Below, one piece after another: positions 1-9,387 of a DNA stretch of 64,000 bases. Source of the DNA: Gammaproteobacteria bacterium (GTDB taxonomy: Bacteria > Pseudomonadota > Gammaproteobacteria > VBWC01); contig JAHFRU010000007.1 of NCBI GenBank assembly GCA_023266115.1, forward strand, positions 73,939 through 137,938, read 5' to 3'. The position numbers were made by a program, and so were the translations under genes. Every line of letters begins with the position of its first letter. The first letter of the stretch is position 1. The notes beneath the pieces are model-generated. The model did not search any database. It had not been told where the DNA came from and saw only the letters and a program-made list of their open reading frames with translations.

Positions 1-284
1 CGCCGAAGCTCGTAACGGCAAACAGTTTTCCGAAGGTATTGCCTGACATGGCCGGTATTGTAACGGGTTATATGTTTTTCGTCCTGTTTCCAGTCAGTTA
101 GAAAATCTTGTCGGACACTCGTTGCGCTATCCACGACACGTTAATGCGCCGGTCAGCGTCATTCAATCAGCAATATGCCCGATTACTACGTAGGCTACGG
201 CACCGCGCTGTCTTGTCCTTGTGAACATGGGGGTTTTGCTTTACATTCGACAGGCATATACGGCCATTGGCATTCGTCAACGTT
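1..284. other. Left-edge region without a confident gene
   Basis: Frame 2 is open from the window edge to a TGA at 44-46. It could be the last 14 codons of a gene that starts outside the window, but this is too short to identify. I see no RNA gene and no clear promoter in the remainder up to the histidine kinase. Confidence 0.4.
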
Positions 285-1601
285 ATGTCGCTGCCAACGT
301 ACGCGGTGTCCGCTACCCGCCGCCCGGCTCTATCAACGATAGTGTCAGGGAAGAGGACCGCATCATTGGCTGAATCGGCCCATCATACCCACGGTCCTGA
401 CCGCACCTCGCCGGAGTCGCGTTCCCCGCTGCCCGGAACCGATGCCGGTGAAACCAGGTTCCGCAAACTGCTGGAGTCCGCGCCGGATGCGATTGTCATC
501 GTCGACAGCGCCGGCAGCATCGAGATCGTCAACCAGAAAACCGAAGAGCTATTCGGTTACCCGCGCGACGAACTGATCGGCAGGTCCGTCGACGACCTGT
601 TGCCCGAGCGCTTCCGCGGCCGTCACACTCAAGCCCGCGCCGGTTATACCGCCGACCCTTACCGCCGCCCGATGGGCGCCGGTCTTGACCTGTTCGGGTT
701 GCGCAAGGACGGTAGCGAATTTCCGGTGGAGATCAGCCTCAGTCCGATGGAATCGGAGGGCAAACGCCTCGTGACGGCGATCATCCGCGACATCTCCGAC
801 CGCACGGCCGCTGAAGTGGCGCTGAAAAAGCATGTCGCTGCGCTGGCGTGCTCGAACAAGGAGCTGGAGCAATTCGCTTACATCGCCTCCCACGACCTGC
901 AGGAACCGTTGCGCATGGTCACGAGTTACCTGCAACTGCTGTCGCAACGTTACAAGGGACGGCTCGACGCCGACGCCGATGAATTCATCGGCTATGCCGT
1001 CGACGGCGCGACACGGATGCGCAACCTGATCGATGATCTGCTGACATACTCGCGCGTCACGCGCAAGGGCAAGGAGTTTGTCCCGACCGATTGTTCGGCC
1101 GTGCTGAAACAGGCTGCCACGAATCTTGAGCTGGCGATCGAGGAGTCCGGCGCGGTCATCACGCACGACGAATTGCCGACCGTCATGGCGGATGACATCC
1201 AGCTGGTGCAGCTGTTCCAGAACCTGATCTCGAACGCGATCAAGTACCGCAGCGCGGCATCGCCGGAGATTCACATCAGCGCCGCGCGGCAGGACAACGA
1301 CTGGCTGTTCCGCTTCCTCGACAACGGCATCGGGATCGATCCGCGGTTCCATGAACGGATCTTCGAAATCTTCAAAACCTTGCATCCCAAACACCCGTTC
1401 GTCGGCACAGGGATCGGGCTTGCGATCTGCCAGCGCATTGTTGAACGCCACGGCGGACGTATCTGGGTGGACTCCAGTTCTGGCCAGGGATCGACCTTCT
1501 GTTTCACGCTGCCGCGCGGCGATGCAAGGAATTTTTCCGAGCAACACCATTCGTATCCAGAGGCAACCGATGGCGCACGGGCTGGACATATTGCTTGTTG
1601 A
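285..1601 (+). CDS. PAS-domain sensor histidine kinase
   Basis: Soluble two-component sensor kinase. A PAS domain lies at about residues 55-175 and ends in the usual PAC sequence ([10 protein letters not shown]). A HisKA domain follows, with the phospho-accepting His at about 203 in [11 protein letters not shown] HATPase_c domain fills about 300-415, with an N box (NAIKYR), G1 (DNGIGID) and G2 (GTGIGLAI). No transmembrane segment is visible, so the signal is probably cytoplasmic; a ligand bound in the PAS pocket is inference. A TTG at 267 would add six residues, but ATG 285 is the better start. The 3' end overlaps the next response regulator by 32 bases, so the two are translationally linked and probably form a cognate pair. 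The HisKA sequence is of the type often found with Rcp1-like regulators. Confidence 0.9.
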   Translation: MSLPTYAVSATRRPALSTIVSGKRTASLAESAHHTHGPDRTSPESRSPLPGTDAGETRFRKLLESAPDAIVIVDSAGSIEIVNQKTEELFGYPRDELIGRSVDDLLPERFRGRHTQARAGYTADPYRRPMGAGLDLFGLRKDGSEFPVEISLSPMESEGKRLVTAIIRDISDRTAAEVALKKHVAALACSNKELEQFAYIASHDLQEPLRMVTSYLQLLSQRYKGRLDADADEFIGYAVDGATRMRNLIDDLLTYSRVTRKGKEFVPTDCSAVLKQAATNLELAIEESGAVITHDELPTVMADDIQLVQLFQNLISNAIKYRSAASPEIHISAARQDNDWLFRFLDNGIGIDPRFHERIFEIFKTLHPKHPFVGTGIGLAICQRIVERHGGRIWVDSSSGQGSTFCFTLPRGDARNFSEQHHSYPEATDGARAGHIAC

Positions 1602-2022
1602 GGACAATCCCGGCGACGTCCGCCTGACCCGGGAGGCGTTTCGCGACGCCAAGGTACGAAACCGCCTGCAGGTCGTCTCTGACGGCCTCGAGGCGCTCGA
1701 TTACCTGTACCGCAGGCGCAAGTTCGCCGATGCCCGCCGGCCGGATCTGATCCTGCTGGATCTGAATCTCCCCGGCAAGGACGGGCGGGAAGTGCTCGCG
1801 GACATCAAACAGGATCCCGATCTGAGGACAATTCCGGTGGTGGTGCTGACCACATCGCAGGCCGAGGAAGACATCCTGCGTTCCTACAATCTGCATGCCA
1901 ATTGCTACATCACAAAACCGCTCGATTTCGCACAATTCATGAAAGTGGTCCGTGCCATTGAGAATTTCTGGCTCACGGTGGTGAAGTTGCCGCCCGACGA
2001 TGGCGCAGCCGACACCGAATAG
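1570..2022 (+). CDS. Single-domain response regulator, Rcp1-like
   Basis: A 150-residue stand-alone receiver domain with no output domain. It has the acidic pocket (VEDNPGD, residues 10-16), the phospho-acceptor Asp at about 64 in [10 protein letters not shown], the conserved Thr/Ser in VVLTTS, and the Lys in ITKP. ATG 1570 was chosen because the receiver fold begins exactly there; the open frame extends upstream only as a shadow of the kinase. It overlaps the kinase gene by 32 bases and is followed 37 bases later by a REC-GGDEF-EAL gene. The trio looks like one signalling unit in which this protein either shuttles phosphate or acts as a sink. Confidence 0.92.
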   Translation: MAHGLDILLVEDNPGDVRLTREAFRDAKVRNRLQVVSDGLEALDYLYRRRKFADARRPDLILLDLNLPGKDGREVLADIKQDPDLRTIPVVVLTTSQAEEDILRSYNLHANCYITKPLDFAQFMKVVRAIENFWLTVVKLPPDDGAADTE

Positions 2023-2059
2023 CTGCCGCTGATTCTTCCGGAGACACACGGGCTTACTG

Positions 2060-3769
2060 ATGACGCTGCCGAAGATGTTCAGAATACTGTTGGTGGAAGA
2101 CAATCCAGGGGACGTCCGGCTGGTCCGTGAGATGCTCGCGGAAGCAAACCCGGGCAGTTTCGACATTACGCACGTCAGTTGCCTGTCCAACGTGTCGCGG
2201 ACCATGGGCAACCAGGAGTTCGACGTGGCGCTGGTGGACCTGTCATTGCCGGACGCCAGCGGTCTGTGCACGGTCACGCACCTGCATAACGTCAACGCGA
2301 GTCTGCCGATCGTGGTACTCAGCAGCCTGACCGACGAAGATACCGCGCTGCTCGCGCTGCAGAACGGTGCGCAGGATTATCTCGTCAAGGGCCGTGGCGA
2401 CGCGCATACCCTGGTACGCGCGTTGCGGTACGCCGTCGAACGCAAACAGTCCGAGGACAAGCTGACGTACCTCGCCCAATACGACCACCTGACCGGTCTG
2501 CCGAACCGGGCCCTGTTCCGCGACCGGCTCAACCACGCCATGACACTGGTGACACGCTACCAGGGCACGACAGGACTGATGTTCCTGGATCTGGATCATT
2601 TCAAGGAGATCAACGATACGCTCGGCCACGATGTCGGCGACCTGTTGTTGAAGGCAATGGCGGTGCGATTGAAGAATTGCGTCCGGGAAGGCGATACGCT
2701 GGCACGGCTCGGGGGCGATGAGTTCACTATCATTCTCGACAACCTCGGCGGTGCCGACGATGCCACAGCGGTTGCCGAAAAAATCATCGCGGCGATGCAA
2801 CCGCCATTCGAACTCGGGGAACACGAGATCTTTGTCACTACAAGCGTCGGCATTGCGTTGTATCCGAACGGCGGGAAGACGGCCGAGGATCTGATCAAGC
2901 ACGCCGACGCGGCGATGTATCACGCAAAAAGCCTCGGCCGCAACAACTACCAGTTTTACACCGCGACACTCGATTCACAGGGATTGCAGCGCATGACGCT
3001 CGAAAACCGGCTGCGCCATGCGCTGGAACGCGAGGAATTCCTGATCTATTACCAGCCGCTGATCGATCCTCATTCGAAGCGGATTACCGGCGCCGAAGCG
3101 TTGCTGCGCTGGCAACCGGCCGGCGAAGAACTGATCCTGCCGGGCGAATTCATCTATCTACTGGAACAAACTGGCTTGATAATCGCCGTCGGGAAGTGGG
3201 TTCTGCATACCGCCTGCGCCCGGAACCGGGCCTGGCAAAACGACGGCCTGGCACCGATCCCGGTCGCCGTCAACCTGTCGGCGCGGCAGTTCCGCCAGAA
3301 GGAGCTGGCGGCCACCGTGGAACGCGCGCTCCTCGCCACCGGCCTGGAGTCGCAGTACCTGCAGATGGAGCTTACCGAGGGTCTGCTGATGGAGAACACA
3401 GGGTTGACGGACAGGACGCTGACCACACTCAAGGACATGGGCGTGAGGTTATCGGTCGATGATTTCGGTACCGGCTATTCTTCGCTCAGCTACCTGAAAC
3501 GATTCCCGCTCGATACGCTCAAGATCGACCAGTCGTTCGTCCACGACCTGGCCACCGGCCCCACTGATCCGGCACTGGTAAATGCGATCATCGCACTGGG
3601 TCACAGCCTGCGTCTGACAGTCGTCGCCGAAGGCGTGGAAACGGCCGAACAACTGGCCTTTCTGAGCAAACGCGGCTGCGATGAAGTGCAGGGCTACTAT
3701 TTCAGCCACCCGTTACCGGCGGCGGAATTCACCGCGATGCTTGCCGGCGGACGACCGTCGGCGCCGTAG
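2060..3769 (+). CDS. Response regulator with GGDEF and EAL domains (cyclic di-GMP turnover)
   Basis: A 569-residue protein with three domains. An N-terminal receiver (about 1-125) carries VEDNPGD and the phospho-acceptor Asp in VALVDLSLPD. A GGDEF domain (about 150-305) has an intact GGDEF signature near residue 218 (ARLGGDEF). An EAL domain (about 320-560) has AEALLRW near 345 and the loop-6 DDFGTGYSS. Both catalytic signatures are intact, so it could both make and degrade cyclic di-GMP; which activity dominates cannot be read from the sequence. It lies directly downstream of the kinase and single-domain regulator, so phosphorylation by that kinase is the simplest inference. A likely output is control of attachment or biofilm, which would suit a cell that uses surface-exposed cytochromes. 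Confidence 0.93.
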   Translation: MTLPKMFRILLVEDNPGDVRLVREMLAEANPGSFDITHVSCLSNVSRTMGNQEFDVALVDLSLPDASGLCTVTHLHNVNASLPIVVLSSLTDEDTALLALQNGAQDYLVKGRGDAHTLVRALRYAVERKQSEDKLTYLAQYDHLTGLPNRALFRDRLNHAMTLVTRYQGTTGLMFLDLDHFKEINDTLGHDVGDLLLKAMAVRLKNCVREGDTLARLGGDEFTIILDNLGGADDATAVAEKIIAAMQPPFELGEHEIFVTTSVGIALYPNGGKTAEDLIKHADAAMYHAKSLGRNNYQFYTATLDSQGLQRMTLENRLRHALEREEFLIYYQPLIDPHSKRITGAEALLRWQPAGEELILPGEFIYLLEQTGLIIAVGKWVLHTACARNRAWQNDGLAPIPVAVNLSARQFRQKELAATVERALLATGLESQYLQMELTEGLLMENTGLTDRTLTTLKDMGVRLSVDDFGTGYSSLSYLKRFPLDTLKIDQSFVHDLATGPTDPALVNAIIALGHSLRLTVVAEGVETAEQLAFLSKRGCDEVQGYYFSHPLPAAEFTAMLAGGRPSAP

Positions 3770-3780
3770 ACCGACGCTCT

Positions 3781-4518
3781 TCAGGAACCCTCGCGCGGCG
3801 GCGGCGTTTTCGCCAGCCACATCTGGTACATCGATACCAGCCACTGCACGGCAAACGATATACCCATCAGACCGCCGCCGACGACTACCACATAGGCGAA
3901 CGGCGTCGACACCTTGGTCAACCACCACGACGCAATGTCCAGGATGATCGCGACAAACGGCATCGCGATAATGACGTTCTTCAGCACGCGGGAGCGCATA
4001 TGAGCGTGGCAAAACACCAGCCCCATGAAGCCGAAAATAAACGTGATGCCGAACAGATGAATATGTGAAACCCGCACCAGCGTACCGACACTGACACCGG
4101 TATCGAGCACCACCATCTTGCTCAGTTCGTTGTAACTGATGAGCGACGGGATATGCGGGTTGGCGCCGTTATGGCAGGCCTTGCAGCGTGTCTCGACGAT
4201 CGGCTTGATGTCCGCCTGATAGGCGGATTCGGACGCCTTGTCCTTGCGCACCCAGTCAAAAATGCGCTGGCGCTCGACGCCGGGCAACATGCCGGCCATC
4301 GGGCCTTTCAGCGCGATCTCCAAACGCGTATCCGCCTTGCTGCCGCTATAGGCAATGCGGATATCCTCGACCGACAGGCCAGGCCGGCCGTCCCTGCCGG
4401 CCTGCACTTCGTAGATCTGGATCAAGGCAAAAACATAGCCTATGCCGAGCACGATCAGAATCATCGTGTACAGAGTCTTCAAACTCGTCGGCACCTGGTT
4501 GAACAGCGGGTAACTCAT
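3781..4518 (-). CDS. Membrane-bound monohaem c-type protein, function unknown
   Basis: A 245-residue integral membrane protein. One transmembrane segment (about residues 14-37) is followed by a periplasmic stretch with a single haem c motif (CKACH, about residue 132). Three more hydrophobic segments lie in the C-terminal half. Several His residues sit in or near these (RVSHIHLFG, FCHAHMR), so an additional b-type haem is possible. It runs in the same direction as the small cytochrome c gene upstream of it at 4768-5094, separated by about 250 bases. The two may exchange electrons. I do not recognise a named family. The start is ATG with a GGAAG sequence upstream. It converges on the GGDEF-EAL gene with only 11 bases between them. 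Confidence 0.75.
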   Translation of the reverse strand: MSYPLFNQVPTSLKTLYTMILIVLGIGYVFALIQIYEVQAGRDGRPGLSVEDIRIAYSGSKADTRLEIALKGPMAGMLPGVERQRIFDWVRKDKASESAYQADIKPIVETRCKACHNGANPHIPSLISYNELSKMVVLDTGVSVGTLVRVSHIHLFGITFIFGFMGLVFCHAHMRSRVLKNVIIAMPFVAIILDIASWWLTKVSTPFAYVVVVGGGLMGISFAVQWLVSMYQMWLAKTPPPREGS

Positions 4519-4767
4519 TGCAGCGGACTTCCATTTGGTTAATGGGCCAAGGGTAGTCGACTAATGCCTGCGCCGTCGCTCCTGTGCAAGCAGCAATCGG
4601 AAAAGCGTTGCAGCTTGCATGGATTCCGGCGCGCCGACCGGAGTGAACAGATTAATCAGCGACTCCCTCGGCGCCAGGGGGATTCATTCAAGGGCGCGCA
4701 GTCTACGTCAACGGCATGCCCGGTTCAACCGCCAGGACAGCGATTAAACCAACCGGCGCAAAAGCGG

Positions 4768-5094
4768 CTACCTGGCCGGCTGGGCGGCGTAATACGCGGC
4801 GAGATCGGCAATATCATCATCACCGAGTTTCGCCGCCATCATGTTCATCATGCTGTTACTGCGCGCGCCGGACCGGAAATCCTGCAACTGCTCCGCCAGA
4901 TAGGCGGCATCCTTGCCCGCAAGCGGCGTCGCGCCGTTGCCGTCAACACCGTGGCAGGATACGCAGGCACTGGATTTCTGCTTGCCTGCCGTTGCATCGC
5001 CCGCCGCCAGGACACCGCCCGAAACGCCCGACATCATCACGGCAACCAATAGCGCTATCGTCTTTCTCATTACCCACTCCTTGCTGTGCATCAT
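4768..5094 (-). CDS. Small periplasmic cytochrome c (class I)
   Basis: A 108-residue precursor with a typical signal peptide ending near ...GGVLAAG. A single haem motif (CVSCH) lies early in the mature protein, followed by the distal Met region (MMNMMAAKL) and a closing helix (DLAAYYAAQ) as in cytochrome c4/c553 family domains. It should act as a soluble periplasmic electron carrier. It is read in the same direction as hemN (24 bases away), which supplies haem precursor under low oxygen, and the membrane monohaem protein. Its redox partner is not evident. The protein is short enough to be a complete single-domain class I cytochrome. Confidence 0.88.
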   Translation of the reverse strand: MMHSKEWVMRKTIALLVAVMMSGVSGGVLAAGDATAGKQKSSACVSCHGVDGNGATPLAGKDAAYLAEQLQDFRSGARSNSMMNMMAAKLGDDDIADLAAYYAAQPAR

Positions 5095-5117
5095 GGTGAT
5101 TCAAGCGACCGGTGTTG

Positions 5118-6506
5118 TTAGATCACCTTGGAAAATCGTTGTTCCGTTTTGTCACGCAGATACCGGTCGAACACCATGCAGATATTGCGGATGAGCAGCC
5201 GCCCGGCCGGCAACACGCGAATATTGTGTTCATCCAGCGCGATCAATCCATCCTGCCGCATCGCAGCGAGCCCGGCCAGTTCGACTGCAAAATAATCGGC
5301 AAAGTCGATCCCATACCGGCGCGCAATTGACGTAATGTCGAGCCCAAACTGGCAGATCAGCTGCGTAATGACCTCGCGCCGCAGCCGGTCATCGGTGTCG
5401 AGTTGAATACCACGCCAGACCGGCAAGCGGTCCGCGTCGATCGCCGCGTAATACTCATCCAGCGTTTTGAGGTTCTGGCTGTAGGTATCACCGACCTTAC
5501 CGATGGACGTCACGCCCATCGCAACCAGATCGCAACCCGAATGCGTCGAGTAGCCCTGAAAATTGCGATACAACGTACCGCTGCGCTGCGCAACCGCCAG
5601 CTCGTCATCCGGTTTGGCGAAATGGTCCATACCAATATAGACATAACCCGCCTGCGTCAGGCGTTCGATGACGACCTGCAATATCGCCAGTTTTTCCGCG
5701 GGGCTCGGCAGATCGGCGGCGATGATGCGGCGTTGCGGCTTGAACAGTTCCGGCATGTGCGCATAGTTGAACACCGACAGCCTGTCGGGCCCCGCGGCGA
5801 TCACCTTGTCCAGCGTGCGCGTGAAACTCGCTACACTCTGAAACGGCAGGCCATAGATAAGATCGACGCTCACCGACCGGAAACCGCTGGCCCGCGCACT
5901 GTTCATGACGGCCCAGGTCTCTGCCTCGGTCTGAATCCGGTTGACGGCCTGTTGCACCGCCGGATCGAAATCCTGCACGCCCATGCTGAGCCGGTTGAAA
6001 CCCAGCCCACGCAGTAAATCAATCGTCTCCACGGAAACCTCGCGCGGATCGATCTCGATCGAATACTCACCGCTGTCATCGTCGCGCAACGTGAAATGCC
6101 GCGCCGTTTTCTGCATCAGCGCGCGCATCTCGTCATGGCTGATGAATGTCGGCGTGCCGCCACCCCAGTGCAACTGATCCACCGGGCGCGAGCGGTCGAA
6201 CAATGCCGCCTGCATTTCGATCTCGCGAAACAGATGGGCGAGATACGGCGCAGCGCGCGAGCGGTTCTTGGTGACGACCTTGTTGCAGGCGCAATAGAAA
6301 CAGACCGTATCGCAGAACGGCAGATGGAAATACAGCGACAACGGCCGTGCCGGCGTTTCGCTATTGGTGGCCATGGCACAGGCGCGATAGTCCGCGTCCG
6401 TGAATCGCTGGCGAAACTCGACGGCGGTCGGATACGACGTATAGCGCGGCCCGGCCGTGTCGTAGCGGCGTATCAGATCGGGATCGAATTGTATGGACTG
6501 GTCCAC
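5118..6506 (-). CDS. hemN: Oxygen-independent coproporphyrinogen III oxidase (HemN)
   Basis: A radical-SAM enzyme converting coproporphyrinogen III to protoporphyrinogen IX without oxygen. The CX3CX2C cluster motif is FCDTVCFYC (about residues 65-75), followed by NKVV. The GGGTPT glycine-rich motif and the full HemN length (462 residues) are present. The start is GTG (complement of 6504-6506), placing MDQSIQFDPDLIRRYD at the N terminus as in characterised HemN proteins. Presence of hemN means haem can be made under oxygen limitation, in keeping with the large haem demand implied by the multihaem cytochromes in this window. No convincing FNR box was found immediately upstream. Confidence 0.96.
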   Translation of the reverse strand: MDQSIQFDPDLIRRYDTAGPRYTSYPTAVEFRQRFTDADYRACAMATNSETPARPLSLYFHLPFCDTVCFYCACNKVVTKNRSRAAPYLAHLFREIEMQAALFDRSRPVDQLHWGGGTPTFISHDEMRALMQKTARHFTLRDDDSGEYSIEIDPREVSVETIDLLRGLGFNRLSMGVQDFDPAVQQAVNRIQTEAETWAVMNSARASGFRSVSVDLIYGLPFQSVASFTRTLDKVIAAGPDRLSVFNYAHMPELFKPQRRIIAADLPSPAEKLAILQVVIERLTQAGYVYIGMDHFAKPDDELAVAQRSGTLYRNFQGYSTHSGCDLVAMGVTSIGKVGDTYSQNLKTLDEYYAAIDADRLPVWRGIQLDTDDRLRREVITQLICQFGLDITSIARRYGIDFADYFAVELAGLAAMRQDGLIALDEHNIRVLPAGRLLIRNICMVFDRYLRDKTEQRFSKVI

Positions 6507-6590
6507 AACTGCTCCAACAGTGATGACATATTGCGATACGCGGAGCGGAGCTATTGAGAGCGACTGGATTACCTGACAAACACTGCGACC

Positions 6591-6720
6591 GTCATTCCGG
6601 GCGGAGCGCAGCGGAGACCCGGAATCCGGTGGTCATTCAGTGTGACTGGATTCCTCGGCGGCCGTTCCCGACGCCGCTCTACCTCCTGCGTCCGTGCAGT
6701 CGCGCTTCCGCGGGAATGAC
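6591..6720. repeat. Family A palindromic repeat, copy 1
   Basis: Begins GTCATTCCGGGC and ends GCGGGAATGAC. It contains GACCCGGAATCC and CTGGATTCC internal arms. It lies between hemN and prmB. The left flank (ACACTGCGACC) resembles the flank of copy 6. Confidence 0.8.
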
Positions 6721-6753
6721 GCACTTCAGGTCTGTCAGGTATGCCAGCGATTC

Positions 6754-7716
6754 TCAACAATCACGCCTGTTGACGATCTCGCGACGCGCGCCCTTATTAT
6801 ACGCATGCAGCTGTGCGGCGGTCAGCAAAAACACGCCGCCACCGCCGCGTTCGAACTCCAGCCAGACAAACGGCAAAGCCGGCAATCGCGTCTCCAACGC
6901 GGTCTCGCTATTCCCGACTTCGACGATCAGAATTCCGTCCGGTGCAAGATAATCCGCTGCCTGATCGAGCATGCGCAACACAATGTCCAGCCCGTGTTCG
7001 CCCGCCGCCAGGCCCAGTGACGGCTCGTGACGAAACTCATCGGTCAGCGCGGCCATCTCGGCGGCATCGACATACGGTGGATTACTGACGATCAGGTCGT
7101 AACGTTGCGCTTCAATACCATCGAACACATCGGCTTCAATCAGGCGCACGCGCTCTTCCAGGCCGTAACGCTCGACGTTGATGCGCGCGACAGCGAGCGC
7201 GTCGGGCGAAATATCCGCGGCATCGACCAGCACGTCCGGAAACACGTGCGCGCAGGCGATCGCGATGCAACCGCTGCCGGTGCAAAGATCCAGTATCCTG
7301 TTGACGCGATGATGCGCCAGCCACGGCTCGAAGCCCTGCTCGATCAGCTCGGCGAGCGGCGAGCGCGGCACCAGCACGCGTTCGTCGACATAGAACGGCA
7401 GACCGGCAAACCAGGCCTCGCGCGTCAGATAGGCAGCCGGAATGCGTTCGGTAATGCGCCGGATCAGCAGTGCGATGACCCTGTCCTCGTCACTCGCATT
7501 GAGGCGCGCGTCAAACAGCTCGACCGGCAGCGGCTGCGGCAGATGCAATGCGTGCAGGACCAGGCCGGTCGCTTCATCAATCGCATTGTCGGTGCCATGA
7601 CCGAACATCAGCCCGGCCTCGCTGAAGCGGCTGGCGCCCCAGCGGATAAAATCCCGCACCGTGTCGAGCGACTCACGGGCTTCGGCGGCTTGTTTGTTTA
7701 ACTTATCGGTGGACAT
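6754..7716 (-). CDS. prmB: Ribosomal protein L3 N5-glutamine methyltransferase
   Basis: A SAM-dependent methyltransferase modifying a glutamine of ribosomal protein uL3. The N-terminal helical domain (about 1-115) includes the PrmB-typical [11 protein letters not shown]. The methyltransferase core has the SAM loop ([12 protein letters not shown]) and the catalytic SNPPYVD motif at about residues 210-216. Both the length (320) and the LVPRSP motif favour PrmB over the release-factor methyltransferase PrmC, which lacks this N-terminal sequence. The start is ATG; the gene is monocistronic and divergent from glcD, with 90 bases between. Confidence 0.94.
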   Translation of the reverse strand: MSTDKLNKQAAEARESLDTVRDFIRWGASRFSEAGLMFGHGTDNAIDEATGLVLHALHLPQPLPVELFDARLNASDEDRVIALLIRRITERIPAAYLTREAWFAGLPFYVDERVLVPRSPLAELIEQGFEPWLAHHRVNRILDLCTGSGCIAIACAHVFPDVLVDAADISPDALAVARINVERYGLEERVRLIEADVFDGIEAQRYDLIVSNPPYVDAAEMAALTDEFRHEPSLGLAAGEHGLDIVLRMLDQAADYLAPDGILIVEVGNSETALETRLPALPFVWLEFERGGGGVFLLTAAQLHAYNKGARREIVNRRDC

Positions 7717-7806
7717 AGGCGGGTCATTCTAAACCATTCCGGGTCCGGTGATAAAAACGCACGGTTTCGTATAAACTAGGTCGCGATTTCACTCTTCCCA
7801 TGGTGC

Positions 7807-9300
7807 GTGGTGAGCAGCGAGGCTTCGGCAAGACTTGAGAATACGGCAGACCGGGCGACGCTTGTCGCCCTGTGCCGCACCCTGCTGCCCGCTACCGCGA
7901 TACTCCATGAAGACGACGAGCTGCAGCCCTACGAGTGCGACGGCCTGTCGGCCTATCGCGAAAGGCCGCTGATCGTCTGCCTGCCGGAGAATCTCGAGCA
8001 ACTGCGCTCGCTGGTCAAGCTGTGCTACGACCGCCAGGTACCGGTGGTCGCACGTGGCGCCGGCACCGGTCTGTCCGGCGGCGCGTTGCCACTGCGCGAC
8101 GGCGTGCTGATCAGCCTGGCACGCTTCAACAACATACTCGGTATCGATGTAGCCAATCGCGTCGCACGGGTTGAACCAGGCGTACGTAATCTGGCGATCT
8201 CCGAGGCCGTTGCACCACATGGACTTTACTACGCGCCGGACCCGTCGTCACAGATCGCCTGTTCGATCGGCGGCAACGTCGCCGAGAACGCCGGCGGCGT
8301 GCATTGCCTGAAGTACGGGTTAACGGTGCACAACGTGCTCGGGCTGAAATTGCTGACGATGGAAGGCGAACTGCTGACGATCGGCGGCGCGCGACTCGAC
8401 AATCCAGGCTACGACCTGCTCGCGCTGCTGAATGGCTCCGAAGGACTGCTCAGTATCATTGTCGAGGTCACCGTCAAACTGCTGCCGATACCGGAGCGCG
8501 CCCAGGTGGTGCTGGCCGCCTTCGACGATGTCGAAAAGGCCGGCGCCGCGGTCAGCCGGATCATTGCGGCAGGTATTATCCCCGCCGGGCTGGAGATGAT
8601 GGACACGCTGGCGATCCGTGCCGCTGACGACTACGTGCACGCCGGCTATCCGACGGATGCGGCGGCGATACTGCTGTGCGAACTCGATGGTGATAACGCC
8701 GAGGTGTCCGAATATATCCTGCGTGTGCACGCCTTGCTCAAGGAGTGCGGCGCGACCGAGATTCGCACCGCGGTCGACGAGACCGAGCGTAAACGCTTCT
8801 GGGCGGGCCGCAAGGCGGCGTTCGCCGCGATCGGCCGGCTGGCGCCGGATTATTACTGCATGGACGGCACGATCCCGCGGCACCGCCTGCCGGAGGTGCT
8901 GAAACAGATATCGCAGTGGTCACGGGAGTACGGCCTGCCAGTCGCGAATGTATTTCATGCCGGTGACGGCAATCTCCATCCGCTGATTCTTTACGACGCC
9001 AACCGGCCCGGCGAACTGGAGCGCACCGAGGAATTTGGCGGCCGTGTCCTGGAACTCTGCATCGCGGTGGGCGGCACTATCACCGGCGAGCACGGCGTCG
9101 GCATGGAGAAGATCAATCAGATGTGCGTGCAGTTCACCACCGCCGAGCTGGAACAGTTTCATGCGATCAAATACGCGTTCGATCCGCACGGCCTGCTAAA
9201 TCCCGGCAAGGCGGTACCGACGCTCGCGCGCTGCGCGGAGTTCGGCGCGATGCACGTACACCGCGGTCAACTTCCGTTTCCTGATATCGAGCGTTTCTGA
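7807..9300 (+). CDS. glcD: Glycolate oxidase subunit GlcD (FAD-linked)
   Basis: The 497-residue FAD-linked catalytic subunit of glycolate oxidase, which oxidises glycolate to glyoxylate. An FAD_binding_4 domain (about 45-220) carries the glycine-rich VVARGAGTGLSGG and DPSSQIACSIGGNVAENAGG-type flavin-binding loops. A FAD-oxidase C domain follows, with FHAGDGNLHP and GEHGVG signatures near the C terminus. The start is GTG 7807; GTG 7810 is equally possible. The partner subunits glcE (19865) and glcF (23856) are on the same strand but lie more than 10 kb away, because an accessory electron-transfer cluster sits between glcD and glcE. That split of a normally compact glcDEF operon is the unusual feature here. 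Glycolate would come from 2-phosphoglycolate if the host fixes CO2 through RuBisCO (inference). Confidence 0.95.
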   Translation: MVSSEASARLENTADRATLVALCRTLLPATAILHEDDELQPYECDGLSAYRERPLIVCLPENLEQLRSLVKLCYDRQVPVVARGAGTGLSGGALPLRDGVLISLARFNNILGIDVANRVARVEPGVRNLAISEAVAPHGLYYAPDPSSQIACSIGGNVAENAGGVHCLKYGLTVHNVLGLKLLTMEGELLTIGGARLDNPGYDLLALLNGSEGLLSIIVEVTVKLLPIPERAQVVLAAFDDVEKAGAAVSRIIAAGIIPAGLEMMDTLAIRAADDYVHAGYPTDAAAILLCELDGDNAEVSEYILRVHALLKECGATEIRTAVDETERKRFWAGRKAAFAAIGRLAPDYYCMDGTIPRHRLPEVLKQISQWSREYGLPVANVFHAGDGNLHPLILYDANRPGELERTEEFGGRVLELCIAVGGTITGEHGVGMEKINQMCVQFTTAELEQFHAIKYAFDPHGLLNPGKAVPTLARCAEFGAMHVHRGQLPFPDIERF

Positions 9301-9330
9301 TTCCGGGAAGTTCTGATACATTTCTTGCCC

Positions 9331-9370
9331 GTCATTCCCGCGCGTGCCCGGGTGAAAACAGGGGAATGAC
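9331..9370. repeat. Family A repeat, copy 2 (40-bp minimal form)
   Basis: GTCATTCCCGCG paired with GGGGAATGAC, with almost no interior. It lies immediately after the glcD stop, at the left edge of the accessory electron-transfer block. Confidence 0.65.
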
Positions 9371-9387
9371 GACACATCAGACGCGCA

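Noticed and set aside
1351-1569. Upstream extension of the Rcp1-like regulator frame
   Set aside because: It lies wholly inside the kinase gene, and the receiver domain begins exactly at ATG 1570.
6507-6590. Possible FNR box upstream of hemN
   Set aside because: No TTGAT-N4-ATCAA match of reasonable quality was found; only partial halves.
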